This document shows positions 27,851 to 38,600 of a stretch of 64,000 nucleotides of DNA, in pieces. The notes below the pieces were generated by a model, which was not told where the DNA came from, did no database searches, and was given only the letters and a program-made list of their open reading frames with translations. The stretch comes from Chryseobacterium taichungense (lineage in GTDB: Bacteria > Bacteroidota > Bacteroidia > Flavobacteriales > Weeksellaceae). A program made the position numbers and the translations under genes. Position 1 is the stretch's first letter. Each line of letters opens with the position of its first letter. Where the stretch lies: NCBI RefSeq assembly GCF_900109935.1, contig NZ_FOBV01000008.1, positions 62,001-126,000 on the forward strand. Direction: 5' to 3'.

Positions 27851-29287
27851 TTATTTTGAATGGCCTGTAAGTCTTTTCAGCATTCCTTTAAAAATAATTC
27901 CATGAAAAGGCAGCACCGAGTACCAATATAACCTTCCGGAAATTCCATGCGGACGAAAAACGGCTTTCTGCCAAAGCTTTCCTCTGTATATTTTAAACAT
28001 CAGCCATGCTTCTCCGGGCAATTTCATTTCGGCAAAAAGAATTAATTTTCCTTCTTCACGGTTGGCATAGAGCACTCTCCAGAAGTCCAGCGCGTCGCCA
28101 TCGTGAATGCGGTCGGGATGAGTGCGGCCGCGTCTTAAGCCTGGTCCACCTGCCAAAACATCCATGAAACCGCGTACCTTCCAGAGACTCTGCCCGTACC
28201 AACCGTTTTTTCCGCCGATGCTGAAAATTCTTTCGATACACTTTTCCCGATCATCGTAAGGTGCACTCCTCAGATCTGTAAAACATCCATAGTGAGGCAC
28301 TTCCATAAAGTCTTTAAGGCTGGTATCTCTGCGGCTGCTGATAAAGCTGTCTTTCCAGCTGGAAACAATTTCATTGGCCTGAATCTTTGCTAACGTTCTT
28401 TTTAAAGCAGTTTCGTAAGAAAAAGGCTGTACTCCGGTAATTCGTTTTATTTCAGCAAGACTTTCAGGCCTGCAGATCACTTCGATCTTCATACTTCCTA
28501 CCAGTGCCGTAGCCAGATTATACGACGTTGAGGTAATAAAATACAGCCAGTAGGAAGAAAGCTTTGGAGTCATTACAGGTAATGTGAAAATTTTTCTTTT
28601 CAGGTTTCTTATCCTTGCAAATTCCAGAAGCATTTCTTTGTAGGTGAGTACATCATCGCATCCTATGTCAAAACTCTGATGATAGCTTTCTTCTTTAAAG
28701 AGAACGAAGATCAGGAAATCAAGAACATTTGCAATTCCGATGGGCTGACATTTGGTATCCAGCCATCTGGGGGCTACCATCACCGGCAGTTTTTCGACAA
28801 GATCACGGATAATTTCAAAGGAAGCGCTTCCAGATCCTATGATGATTCCTGCACGGAGAACCGTAACCGGCACTTTAGATTCCATTAAAATTTTCTCTAC
28901 CTGAAAACGTGAACCCAGATGCTTTGAAAGTTCTTTTTCATTAACGAGACCTGACAAATATACGATATGCTGACAATCCGTTGTTTCAATAAAATCTGTA
29001 AAATTTTCTGCACATTTCTTCTCAGAGTCTTCATAATCATCTGAGTTACTCATGGAATGCATCAGGTAATAGGCACCGGAAATATCTTTCGGAATATTTT
29101 GTAATGTTTCGGGCTTTAAAAAATCTACTTCTACCACTTCTATCAACGATTCATCAATATCAACATTTCTGGAGAAGCGGGTTGCATCACGGCAGCAGCA
29201 GACAACTTTGTAGCCCTGTGCGGCGATTACACTTATCATTCTTTTACCAATATATCCGGTGGCTCCGGTGAGCAGTATTTTTTTCAT
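27851..29287 (-). CDS. SDR-fold oxidoreductase with C-terminal DUF2867 domain
   Basis: This 478-residue protein begins with a Rossmann NAD(P)-binding motif, ILLTGATGYIGKRMISVI, and continues as an atypical short-chain dehydrogenase/NmrA-like domain to about residue 300 (YYLMHSMSNSDDYEDSE, IVYLSGLVNE). The C-terminal 160 residues (RDTSLKDFMEVPHYGCFTDL, GPGLRRGRTHPDRIHDGDAL, FWRVLYANREEGKLILFAEM) match the DUF2867 module commonly fused to such SDRs. The substrate is unknown. The gene is monocistronic. Confidence 0.85.
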   Translation of the reverse strand: MKKILLTGATGYIGKRMISVIAAQGYKVVCCCRDATRFSRNVDIDESLIEVVEVDFLKPETLQNIPKDISGAYYLMHSMSNSDDYEDSEKKCAENFTDFIETTDCQHIVYLSGLVNEKELSKHLGSRFQVEKILMESKVPVTVLRAGIIIGSGSASFEIIRDLVEKLPVMVAPRWLDTKCQPIGIANVLDFLIFVLFKEESYHQSFDIGCDDVLTYKEMLLEFARIRNLKRKIFTLPVMTPKLSSYWLYFITSTSYNLATALVGSMKIEVICRPESLAEIKRITGVQPFSYETALKRTLAKIQANEIVSSWKDSFISSRRDTSLKDFMEVPHYGCFTDLRSAPYDDREKCIERIFSIGGKNGWYGQSLWKVRGFMDVLAGGPGLRRGRTHPDRIHDGDALDFWRVLYANREEGKLILFAEMKLPGEAWLMFKIYRGKLWQKAVFRPHGISGRLYWYSVLPFHGIIFKGMLKRLTGHSK

Positions 29288-29504
29288 AAAAATGGATTCG
29301 ATGAATTCTATTTTTTCAATCTCCGAAAATCATACCCTTTTTAAAGAATGGCCAAATATTTTTAATCTTGTCTAAATTAATGGTTAAATAAAAAATTTAC
29401 TTTTAAATGATATGATTCAATTATTACAAAAACCTATTTACTATTTTTAGCAGAAAAACTATATTTTAGATACCCATAACTCTTTATAGATACAAAAAGT
29501 TCAA

Positions 29505-29512
29505 TATATTTG
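29505..29512 (+). promoter_or_regulatory. -7 box of the yaiO-like gene
   Basis: TATATTTG matches TAnnTTTG exactly, 44 bp upstream of the ATG at 29557. The 20 bp upstream contain T-rich sequence but no clean TTTG. Confidence 0.5.
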
Positions 29513-29556
29513 CCTTAAGATAATTCATTAATATAAAAAGGCCTAAACATCATTTC

Positions 29557-30789
29557 ATGAAAAAACATTTTGGATTTTTACTACTTCTATTGCTCCCATT
29601 TCAAGCTTATAGTCAGCAAGATATGTCTGCTGATGAATTATTTGTAAAAGCCAGAACAGCAGCATTTGACGAAAAGGATTACACAAAATCGATTGAACTG
29701 GCAAAACAAGCTTTACAGAAAGCACCCAATTATACAGATATTTCCGTTTTTTTAGGAAGAGTATATACCTGGAGCAAAGATACTGAGTCTGCAAGAGCGG
29801 TTTTTGAAGAACTCGGGAAAAGAGATGTTCAGGATGAAGATTATTTTATTGCCTATGCTTCGTTGGAATATTGGAATGATGATAATGCCAAGGCTGTTGA
29901 AATCGCAGATAAAGGATTGTCTTATCACCCACAATCTGAAGCGTTATGGCTATTGAAGGCGAGAGCTTATTACTCTGATAAAAATTACATAGAATCTGAA
30001 AAAGCGATCAAAAGCCTATTAGCCATTAATCCAAAAAATACAGAGGCCATCAGTCTGGCTGTGAAAATCAATGATCTTGCGGCTAAAAATGCCATTAGCA
30101 TTAATTATAATTACTCACACTTTGATAAACAATTTGCAGATGACTGGCATATCGTAAGTGTGGGCTATAAGAGAGTAACGCCTATAGGATCGGTAATTCT
30201 GAGAGCGAACTATGCCAACAAGTTTGCCGAAAACGGTGCACAGTTTGAGCTGGAAGCGTATCCAAGATTATCGGATATGTTTTATCTGTATGTCGGAGCC
30301 GCCTATTCTAATGATGTCGGCATTTTTCCTAAATACCGTACAGGAGTTTCGTTAAATGCCAATCTTCCACACAGTTTCGAGGCGGAAATCGGTTACCGAC
30401 AGCTGTATTTCAGCAATAATATCTGGATGTATACGGCTTCTGTCGGCAAATATTACAAGAATTTCTGGTTTAATATCAGAACGTATATTACCCCGGATAA
30501 TAAAAATATTTCCCACTCGTATACAGGAACCATACGTTATTATACGAAAAGTGCACAGGACTATTTTGCCTTCCAGATTGGTACGGGTATCAGCCCTGAA
30601 GAATCCCGCAACAACCTTCTGGAAAACGAAACCTTTAAACTAAAAACCTTTAAAGTAGGCGGCGAATACAATTTCTCAGTTAAGAAAAATCTTTTCTCAG
30701 TGGGAACCATGTATTACAATCAGGAATACCGTCCTAATGAAAAAGGAAATCAGTTTGATATTACTTTAGGATACACCAGAAAGTTTTAA
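29557..30789 (+). CDS. YaiO-family outer-membrane barrel with TPR N-domain
   Basis: A 410-residue protein with signal peptide MKKHFGFLLLLLLPFQAYSQ. Residues about 20-170 form TPR helices (AKQALQKAPNYTDISVFLGR, ALWLLKARAYYSDKNYIESE). From about 180 there are alternating amphipathic beta strands ending in FDITLGYTRKF, a barrel with a terminal aromatic. TPR followed by a barrel is the plan of PgaA/BcsC-like polysaccharide export proteins, and the barrel matches the YaiO family. In E. coli yaiO lies beside the GT2 gene yaiP; here it converges on a GT2 fusion gene 5 nt away. Export or surface attachment of the polymer made by that operon is inferred. Confidence 0.85.
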   Translation: MKKHFGFLLLLLLPFQAYSQQDMSADELFVKARTAAFDEKDYTKSIELAKQALQKAPNYTDISVFLGRVYTWSKDTESARAVFEELGKRDVQDEDYFIAYASLEYWNDDNAKAVEIADKGLSYHPQSEALWLLKARAYYSDKNYIESEKAIKSLLAINPKNTEAISLAVKINDLAAKNAISINYNYSHFDKQFADDWHIVSVGYKRVTPIGSVILRANYANKFAENGAQFELEAYPRLSDMFYLYVGAAYSNDVGIFPKYRTGVSLNANLPHSFEAEIGYRQLYFSNNIWMYTASVGKYYKNFWFNIRTYITPDNKNISHSYTGTIRYYTKSAQDYFAFQIGTGISPEESRNNLLENETFKLKTFKVGGEYNFSVKKNLFSVGTMYYNQEYRPNEKGNQFDITLGYTRKF

Positions 30790-30794
30790 TTCAT

Positions 30795-33700
30795 TTACTT
30801 TGCTGCTTTTTTCATGAAATTGCTGTATACAGAATCCGGCATTATTTTCTGAGTCTGATAAAATTTGGAATTCATTCTTTTAAACTGATCAAAGCGTCCG
30901 TTTACTTTTTTCGCGATATCAGGATTATCATAGCTATCTTCCTCAAGATTGTTGAGAATGAAAAGCTTTCCGTCGTGGGTATAGTACTTTTCTGAGACAA
31001 AATCGGTGAGAAGAGTTTTACTCTGCATAATAGGATAATTTCCTTTATGAATATCCGTATCCTGCGTAAAGCCTTTTCCGATCCAGGTCACTGTAGAAGG
31101 TGTCCGCAGACTATAATTTTTGCGATAATATGCTAAGATGGATGGAGCCACATCAAAATGACTCACCGTTTTCTGGAATCTTTTTGGCGCTTTCAGCAAT
31201 GGTGAATAAATCATCATTGGTACGTGGAAACGGTCTATTTTAGCCTGAATAAGAATTTCCGGCATACTGTGATCCCCGGTAACAAAGAAGATGGTTTTTG
31301 CAAAATCCGGTCTTTTACGGTAGTTTTCAAAGAACTTCTTCAGGGCATCATCCGCATTAAGAACTGAAATAAGCTGATCTTTGTATTCTCCTGCCCATTT
31401 TTTCTGATCCTGGGTCAAAAGATTCGAATTCATCTTTTCATTATACATTTTTTCATAATAATCTTTGTTATTAATCAAAAATGGATTGTGGGTAGACAGC
31501 GTCAGAATCATATTAAAATAAGGTCTTGCCTGAACTTTCTGCGAAGCAAGCACTTTACTGAAAACCGCCTGGTCTTCATACCCCCAACTTTCACCAGAGC
31601 TGCCAGAAGGAAGCTTACGATAAGGACTGCCATAGGATGCCAAATCTACAATATTATTCACTTTGCTGTACTCAAGGTAATCTCTGTAACGGTCAAAGGA
31701 CAAATTACCTCCATAATAAAATCCGGTTTCAAAACCGTTTGACTTAAGAATATTAAAAAGATTAAAATGATCAGGTGTCTTTTCTATTTCCAGGAATCCG
31801 TTTTTACCAAAAGGCAAAGATCCTGTAAGTGAAGGTAAGGCTGCAAAAGTTCGGCCCGCCGTACTTAAACCATTTTCCCAAAACAAACTTTGACGTGAAA
31901 GAGAATCAAGGAAAGGCGTAAAATTACCAATATATCCTTTCGGAGAAGTATAGGCATGTCCAAATCCTTCCAGCACAACAAAAACCAGATTAGGAACTTC
32001 TTCAGATTTGTTTAAGTACGGTCCCAGAAAATCAGGAGTATCTTCTTTTTTCCAGAAAGGAAATGCCTCATTGAGCATATTTCCGTTTAATGCAGTATCT
32101 TCGTCGCCATTAAGCCATTCTGCAAGTTCAGGGTGATCACTGATAAAGTTTTCTTCATTAGCCTTAAAGAAGTAGGCCCATTTGCTTTTTGCTGCGTTCT
32201 GACTAAATTCGTTCGAATTATTTAATGTTTTTGAATGTAGAACATCAGACGGAATAAATAAAGCAATCAATCCTAAAGATAAAAATGCGACTCCAGGATA
32301 AATAGATTTAAACCCGGATCTTCCTGACATCCATAAAGGGATAAATGATATAGCCAACAAAATTGCCAGTAAAGCATAATTTTTAAAATTAAGCATACCA
32401 CTCGCCTGCAAGATCTGTTTCATCTCTGCCTTGCTGTAATAGATAAGGTCGGCTCCCAACAGATTTCCTGTTTCTGAAAAATAAAGGAATAAAATATATT
32501 GCAAAACGACAACGAGCCCAAAAGCCAGTACAGCCAAAAATTTTGCCCAGCCTTCTTTAATGAAGTTAATAATAAGATATATAATCCCTAAGCCAAACAT
32601 GAGTTCAAATGCAAACAGAATATTATCTGTAAACAGCGAACCTACCACCACAGAGGTATCTACTTTTGTGAACATGTATTTGTACCAAAGCCATTCTGCG
32701 GTAATTCCTATCAGAAAAAGAATGCTGAAAGTTGCAGCCAGCGCTCCCCACTTTCTGAATCCATGTTTAAGAATAGCCCAGATTCTTTCTTTTAAAGGTA
32801 AATTTTTTGTATTCTGGCTAAAGCCCTGCCTTGTCATCTCTCCCCAGCCGTGTGATTTCTTAAAATAATCAATAAAACCGTTTACTCCGGCTTTTACAAC
32901 GATCGGATGGAAATAGAACGGCTCCGAAAAAGCGGTACCAATTAAGGCAAAAAAATCTTTTTTCTTACTGTAGACCTGATGACTGACCATATCGACCAAT
33001 ATTCCGTACACAGAATAGAGGAATCCTGTGGAGAGAACAAGTGCAAATAATACGAAAAAGAAAGGCCAGTTGATAATTCCTAAAATAAGGAATATAAAGA
33101 AAATGATATACCCTGAAAATTCTACCAATGGTCCCAGAAATTCAAAGAAGAACCAATACGGAAGACTTACCATACCAAGCCTCCTGTATTTTGGGTTGAA
33201 CATCATTTTACGGTGTTTCCAGAGTGTTTCTATAGTTCCGCGCATCCAGCGGTTTCTTTGCTTTTTCAGGATATCTTTCGTTTCCGGAACTTCAGTCCAG
33301 CAAAGCGGATCAGGAATGGTAATGACTTCATAAGGCTCGTTGCGTTCTTCCATAAATTTTCTCATCCGCACGACCAGCTCCATATCTTCTCCTACGGTAT
33401 TTCTGTCGTAACCGCCACATTCCAGAACAATTTTCCTGTCGAAGACTCCGAAGGCTCCCGAGATCAGAATAAGCCCTGAAGCTCTTGACCAGGCCATTCT
33501 TCCAAGTACAAAAGCCCTGATATATTCCAATGCCTGTGTTCTTCCCAATAATGTTTTAGGCATATTTACGCTCACTACCTTTCCATCCTCAATAACGCAG
33601 TTGTTGGCAAGACGGATCACACCTCCGCAAGCGATAATTTTCTTATCGGTCTGCTCAAGAAAAGGTTTAGCAAGCTTAAGAATTGCATCCTGTTCAAGAA

Positions 33701-34229
33701 TACAGTCTACGTCAATACACACAAGGTATTCTCCGGAAGAAACGTTGATTCCTACATTCAGTGCATCTGCCTTTCCTCCGTTTTCCTTATCTACAACGAT
33801 GAGTTTTCTGAAGGCCTGATTTTTACTTTTATAAATTCCCCTGATGGCATTGGTTTCTATTTTTCCCTGTACAAAGTAAGATACACATTCCAGATCGTAA
33901 GCTTCGATGAGCTTTTGCATAGAATCATCCTTACTTCCATCGTTGATAATGATGATTTCAAGGTTATGATAATAAAGAGAAAGTAAGGATCTTACATTTT
34001 CAACAATGGTCATTCCTTCGTTGTATGCAGGAGCCAAAAGACTGAAAACCGGCGCATTGGGATTGGATGCAATAATGCTGTAATCCGTAAAAACATTTTC
34101 TTTTTTATAGCGCAAAACAGCACCAAAGGCGTAAATTCCTACCCAACTGTAAATAATTGCAACGGCCGCACCATATAACAAATACAGCCAAATGACAACT
34201 TCGTATATAATGTGTGAAAACTCTAACAT
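30795..34229 (-). CDS. Membrane GT2 glycosyltransferase fused to an LTA-synthase-like phosphotransferase
   Basis: A 1144-residue two-enzyme fusion. Residues about 55-335 are a processive GT2 domain of the PgaC/cellulose synthase type: IIIINDGSKDD, D173/D175 (VCIDVDCIL), GEDMELVVRMR, and Q324 in QRNRWMRG. Transmembrane helices flank it (about 10-35, 365-440) and form a second bundle (about 495-720). Residues 735-1095 are an alkaline-phosphatase-superfamily periplasmic domain of the LtaS/phosphoethanolamine transferase type. Candidate catalytic residues are E754 (VVLEGFGHAY), nucleophile T794 (TAGRTFAALPSLTGS) and D986/H987 (VTGDHSMPE). One protein could thus synthesise a glycan and decorate it with a phospho-substituent. 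The HEAT gene upstream overlaps its start by 7 nt. Confidence 0.88.
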   Translation of the reverse strand: MLEFSHIIYEVVIWLYLLYGAAVAIIYSWVGIYAFGAVLRYKKENVFTDYSIIASNPNAPVFSLLAPAYNEGMTIVENVRSLLSLYYHNLEIIIINDGSKDDSMQKLIEAYDLECVSYFVQGKIETNAIRGIYKSKNQAFRKLIVVDKENGGKADALNVGINVSSGEYLVCIDVDCILEQDAILKLAKPFLEQTDKKIIACGGVIRLANNCVIEDGKVVSVNMPKTLLGRTQALEYIRAFVLGRMAWSRASGLILISGAFGVFDRKIVLECGGYDRNTVGEDMELVVRMRKFMEERNEPYEVITIPDPLCWTEVPETKDILKKQRNRWMRGTIETLWKHRKMMFNPKYRRLGMVSLPYWFFFEFLGPLVEFSGYIIFFIFLILGIINWPFFFVLFALVLSTGFLYSVYGILVDMVSHQVYSKKKDFFALIGTAFSEPFYFHPIVVKAGVNGFIDYFKKSHGWGEMTRQGFSQNTKNLPLKERIWAILKHGFRKWGALAATFSILFLIGITAEWLWYKYMFTKVDTSVVVGSLFTDNILFAFELMFGLGIIYLIINFIKEGWAKFLAVLAFGLVVVLQYILFLYFSETGNLLGADLIYYSKAEMKQILQASGMLNFKNYALLAILLAISFIPLWMSGRSGFKSIYPGVAFLSLGLIALFIPSDVLHSKTLNNSNEFSQNAAKSKWAYFFKANEENFISDHPELAEWLNGDEDTALNGNMLNEAFPFWKKEDTPDFLGPYLNKSEEVPNLVFVVLEGFGHAYTSPKGYIGNFTPFLDSLSRQSLFWENGLSTAGRTFAALPSLTGSLPFGKNGFLEIEKTPDHFNLFNILKSNGFETGFYYGGNLSFDRYRDYLEYSKVNNIVDLASYGSPYRKLPSGSSGESWGYEDQAVFSKVLASQKVQARPYFNMILTLSTHNPFLINNKDYYEKMYNEKMNSNLLTQDQKKWAGEYKDQLISVLNADDALKKFFENYRKRPDFAKTIFFVTGDHSMPEILIQAKIDRFHVPMMIYSPLLKAPKRFQKTVSHFDVAPSILAYYRKNYSLRTPSTVTWIGKGFTQDTDIHKGNYPIMQSKTLLTDFVSEKYYTHDGKLFILNNLEEDSYDNPDIAKKVNGRFDQFKRMNSKFYQTQKIMPDSVYSNFMKKAAK

Positions 34230-35290
34230 ACTTTTTCCTGCAATGCGTATTTAATAATTTGAACTAATTCTTCAGATGCATCTTCATTCCGGGCGAGCTC
34301 CGACAAATATTCGCCATGTCCTAATGTGAAAAGAGCCTGTGCCGCATTAACCTTGATTCCTGATACTGCATCAGTTTCTGAAAGCTGCTGTTTAAGCATA
34401 TCTGTACAGCACTGATCTTTTGATATTTTTATTACCCGCAGAATCTCGATACGAACCTCATCCGGCTGATCATAATAAACCCCTGACAGGTATTCGATCA
34501 TCTGAGGATTTTCGAGCGACATCAATGTCTGTACAGCTTTTACCCTGACCTCAACCGATGCGGTATGGAGCAATTCGAGCACGCTGGAATAAAAAGATAG
34601 TAACTGAAACTTTTTTATTAATTTAAGCGTAAAAATAACTACCGTATTATTGGAACTTTCCAGCCATTTTCCAATGGTGGCTTCAGAATCTGAAGGTAAG
34701 GATGAAATGGAAAGCAGAAGCCTGAGCTGTTGCCATTCGGAAATTTTAGACGAAAAATTATCTAAAAAGTGTAACCCTTCAAATCCTTTGAATCTTACCA
34801 TCGCGTATTGGGCTTCCTGATAGACCTGAACGGAAGGATGAGAAAGGAAAGTATCAATCTGCGGAACTGCTTCCTTGGCGTCCATCACCGTAAGCTCATG
34901 TATTCCTCTGGCAATAAGATGCTTTTTTTTCTGATTGAGTTTTTTGATGGCCTCTTTCTGAAGATCATATTCTCTGAATAAATCTTTTATTTTATTTTTT
35001 GCAGCTCCGGAAAACTTTTTTTCAGAGTCTACAAGTTTTTGTAAAAATAGATTACGGAATGATGGGTTTCTGGCGAGTGTATTAAAATAAGCATCTTCCG
35101 GCAGCTCATCATCTCCGTACACGATGACATCAGATATTTTTTTGTTGATAATTTGTGACCAGCCTGCTAAACGGGCCGATTGGTTATATTCTATGATATT
35201 GTAAATGAGCACAATGATAGCCAATACGACTACCAAAGACAACATGATAATAAAAATAACAAAAAGAAAATGTACTGATGTAACTAGCAT
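34223..35290 (-). CDS. Membrane-anchored HEAT-repeat protein
   Basis: A 355-residue protein with one N-terminal transmembrane helix (about 8-32, FLFVIFIIMLSLVVVLAIIV), then cytoplasmic alpha-helical HEAT repeats, for example ASVEVRVKAVQTLMSLENPQ and SGIKVNAAQALFTLGHGEYL. HEAT solenoids are protein-binding scaffolds with no catalysis. It overlaps the GT2 fusion gene by 7 nt and follows the lone receiver by 6 nt. It is therefore well placed to connect the phosphorelay to the synthase, an inference from operon order. Confidence 0.82.
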   Translation of the reverse strand: MLVTSVHFLFVIFIIMLSLVVVLAIIVLIYNIIEYNQSARLAGWSQIINKKISDVIVYGDDELPEDAYFNTLARNPSFRNLFLQKLVDSEKKFSGAAKNKIKDLFREYDLQKEAIKKLNQKKKHLIARGIHELTVMDAKEAVPQIDTFLSHPSVQVYQEAQYAMVRFKGFEGLHFLDNFSSKISEWQQLRLLLSISSLPSDSEATIGKWLESSNNTVVIFTLKLIKKFQLLSFYSSVLELLHTASVEVRVKAVQTLMSLENPQMIEYLSGVYYDQPDEVRIEILRVIKISKDQCCTDMLKQQLSETDAVSGIKVNAAQALFTLGHGEYLSELARNEDASEELVQIIKYALQEKVC

Positions 35291-35296
35291 TCTATC

Positions 35297-35653
35297 TTAT
35301 TTTGACAAAAATCTTCTCACCCTTAACATTAATTCACTGGGGCTAAACGGTTTAACAATAAAATCTGATGCTCCAAGATCAAAAGCATTCAGCACCACTT
35401 CTTCCTGTCCCATACTTGAAAGCATAATTACAGGTACGTTTTTTCCCATGGCCTGTATCGCTGAAAGGATTTCTATTCCGGAAGCAAAAGGCATCATAAT
35501 ATCTGTAATGGCAAGATCTACATCTTTTTCTTTTAGTGTTTCGATAGCTTCTTTACCGTTTCTGGTAAGTATCACTTCATGTCCTTCCTTCAACAGTTTA
35601 TGTTCTATTGTTTTAAGAATCAGTTCATCATCTTCGGCGATCAAAATTAACAT
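35297..35653 (-). CDS. Stand-alone response regulator receiver
   Basis: This 118-residue protein is only a receiver domain. It has the acidic pair in LIAEDDE, phosphoacceptor D51 (LAITDIMMPFASG), S in IMLSSMGQ and the KP motif (FIVKPFSPSE). No output domain follows, so it should act through protein contacts, like CheY. It lies 10 nt downstream of the hybrid kinase, which ends in an Hpt domain, and 6 nt before the HEAT gene, so it is the likely final phosphate acceptor of that relay. Confidence 0.92.
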   Translation of the reverse strand: MLILIAEDDELILKTIEHKLLKEGHEVILTRNGKEAIETLKEKDVDLAITDIMMPFASGIEILSAIQAMGKNVPVIMLSSMGQEEVVLNAFDLGASDFIVKPFSPSELMLRVRRFLSK

Positions 35654-35663
35654 AGTTGTGATT

Positions 35664-38600
35664 TTATTTTATTAAACTTTTTATTATATCTAATCCTATT
35701 GTGATTTCTTCTTTTATTTCCTTATTCATGGATGAGAAGTCCATGTTTTCACTTGCTTTATTTTCCCAGCTTAATGCGCTTTCCGAAAGTCTGAAAAGTC
35801 CTGCTGTCCCGGCCGTACCTTTGAGTTTGTGAAGAATCATTCTGGCTTCTGCAACATTTTTTTCTGCTGCGGCATTTTCTATATTTTGCTGAGCTTGTGT
35901 AAGCTGCTGAATCACCAGATTTAAAAACATTGCTTTAAAATCTTCATCATCATCTCCGATATGTTCGTTTAACATATCGATATTGATATATTTTTCAGAA
36001 TCCGGTTTGGTTTCTGATTCTGAATTTTTTTTATTGTCATTAATGGTGATATACTTTTTAAGCATCTCCATAAGATCGGCCTGTCTGAGAGGCTTTGGAA
36101 GGAAATCATTCATCCCGGATTCCAGGCATTTTTCTTTTTCACCAAGAACATTCCCGGCAGTAACTCCGATGATAGGCACATTACTGTATTCAGGCAGCAT
36201 ACGGATTTGCTGTGTAGCTTCCATCCCGTTCATTACCGGCATCTGTACATCCATCAGAATCAGAGAAAATTGTTTTCTTTTGCATTGTTCAAGTGCTTCA
36301 AGGCCATTTACCGCTTCTGTTAAATGAGCATCAGGAGTAAGAGATTTCATCATCTTACTATTCAGCACCATATTCACCGGGTTATCATCTACTAAAAGAA
36401 CTTCAAGCTCTCTTATAAATGAAACTGAATCTTTCTCAGATTGTTCCTGGGCTGCGATTTCTGTAACATTAGTTTGTGCCACCCGTCTGAGCGTTTTGTA
36501 TAATTCATCAAATTTAATAGGCTTCAGAAGAAAATAAGAATTCTCTTCCTTTCGGAAAGAGTTGATGACATCGTGTTCCTCTGATGAAGTGTGGAGAACC
36601 ACCAAAGGAGAAATTTCCTTACGCTGATTAAACAACTCCCTTATTTTATCAATGGTTTCCAGACCTGAAATCACCGGCATATGATAATCCATCAGAATGA
36701 CATCAAAACGTTCTCCTTTCAGCAGTATCTGCAGAGCTTCCATTCCGTTGGCAGCCAGGGTAGATTCGATATTTTTATAAGCAAGCATATGTTGCAAAAT
36801 GATTCTGTTGGCTTCATTGTCATCTACCACAAGTACTTTTTTGATCGTAATATTCTCTTCCTCTTCTTTGATTTCCGACATTTCATAAGGAATCTCAATA
36901 TCAAAGAAAAATACCGAACCTTTTTCCGGTGCGCTGATCAGGGAGAGATGACTTCCCATATATCCCAGGATATTATTTGAAATCGTAAGTCCAAGTCCGG
37001 TACCTCCGTATCGTTTACTGATCGAGCTGTTTTCCTGGGTAAAGGCATTAAAAATATATTTCTGTTTTTCTACCGGAATACCAATTCCTGTATCCCTTAC
37101 AGAAAAACGTAAGGTGATATTGTTGTCGTCTATATTTAGTTTTTCTACTTTAAGCTCAATTTCACCCTGTTCTGTAAATTTCACGGCATTACCAAGAAGA
37201 TTGATCAGAATCTGTTTTAACCTGGATTCGTCTAATAAAAGCGTTTTCGGAAGTCCGGGCTCTATGTTCAGGAGCAATTCGATATTTTTTTTCTGCGACT
37301 GGTAGAGAATAACATTGATTACCTGGCTTACCAGATCGTATACATCACTCTTTTCAATAAGAAGCTCTAGTTTTCCAGATTCTATTTTAGAGAAATCAAG
37401 AATATCATTAATGATGTTCAGAAGGTTTTCCCCGGATTCATTAATGTAGTTAAGATATTGCATCTGAATTTCATTAAGAGGTGTTCTCAGCAAAAGATCA
37501 GAAAATCCGATCACGCCGTTTAAAGGTGTACGGATTTCATGACTCATGTTTGCCAGAAACTCAGATTTTGCCTTACTGGCAGTTTCAGCCATTTTCTTGG
37601 CATTTTTAAGCTCTTCGTTTACCTGCACTGCGTGGGTGATATTTTGTACGGATACAATCACTCCCCCGATTTCATCGTCTGTCAGGTACCACGGACCTAC
37701 CTTAAGATTATAATGCTGAATTTCTTCTTTGCCTTCGATTTCGATAACAAAATCTTCGTTTATATAGGTTTTTCCCTGTAAAGCATTTCGGTATATTTCT
37801 TTTCTTTCTTCAGGGACATTCGGGGATATGGTGAACAGATTATTTCCGATGAGCTCCTTATCATTCATCTCGAATTCATCTTTCCAGCTGCTGCTTACGG
37901 AAACATAATTAAGCTCTTTATCAAACATGGCTACGGCTACAGGAACATACGTTACAAATGACTGCATCATTGCTTCTTTACGGGTCACCTCAAGATACAT
38001 TTTCTTAAAGGCATCAATATCCTGAATGATTCCGAAAACCCTGTTGCATACTCCATCTTCAAACTCCGGAATTCCTTTCACTCTTACCCAGATGGTAACA
38101 CCGTCGTTACGGACAAGCTGAAATTCCTCATCGAAGGTAATCCCTTCCGTTACTGCTTTATTGAAAAGATATCTCATTCTTTCCCTGCTGTCTTCTTTAT
38201 AGAAACCAATGGCATTATCAAAATCAGGCTGAAAATTGTTTTTTATCTTATGAATTTCTTTCGTGCTCTGAGACCAGAAAACGGTCCCGGTTTTCATGTT
38301 TACTTCCCAACCGCCCACCTGCGCAACGGAACTCGTCTGCTCCAGCATTTTCTTGGTATAAACAAGATCTTTCTCCAGCATCATCCTTTCGGTGACATTG
38401 AGGGCTGTACTGACAACGTATGGTTTTCCTTCTTTATCAATTTCTACGAGATTATGATACATCCATATCAATTCTTCACCTTCTTTGGTTTTCAGAATCA
38501 TGGTACCATAATCTTCTTTATTCTCATTGATACGCTCAAGATATTGTTTTAGCAGAAGCCAGTTTTGTTCCGGCACGAGATCTTTTAGGTTGAGACTTTT

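Noticed and set aside
30795..34229. Reading the LtaS-like domain as a true lipoteichoic acid synthase
   Set aside because: The organism looks Gram-negative and the domain is fused to a GT2; only a related phosphotransferase activity can be argued.
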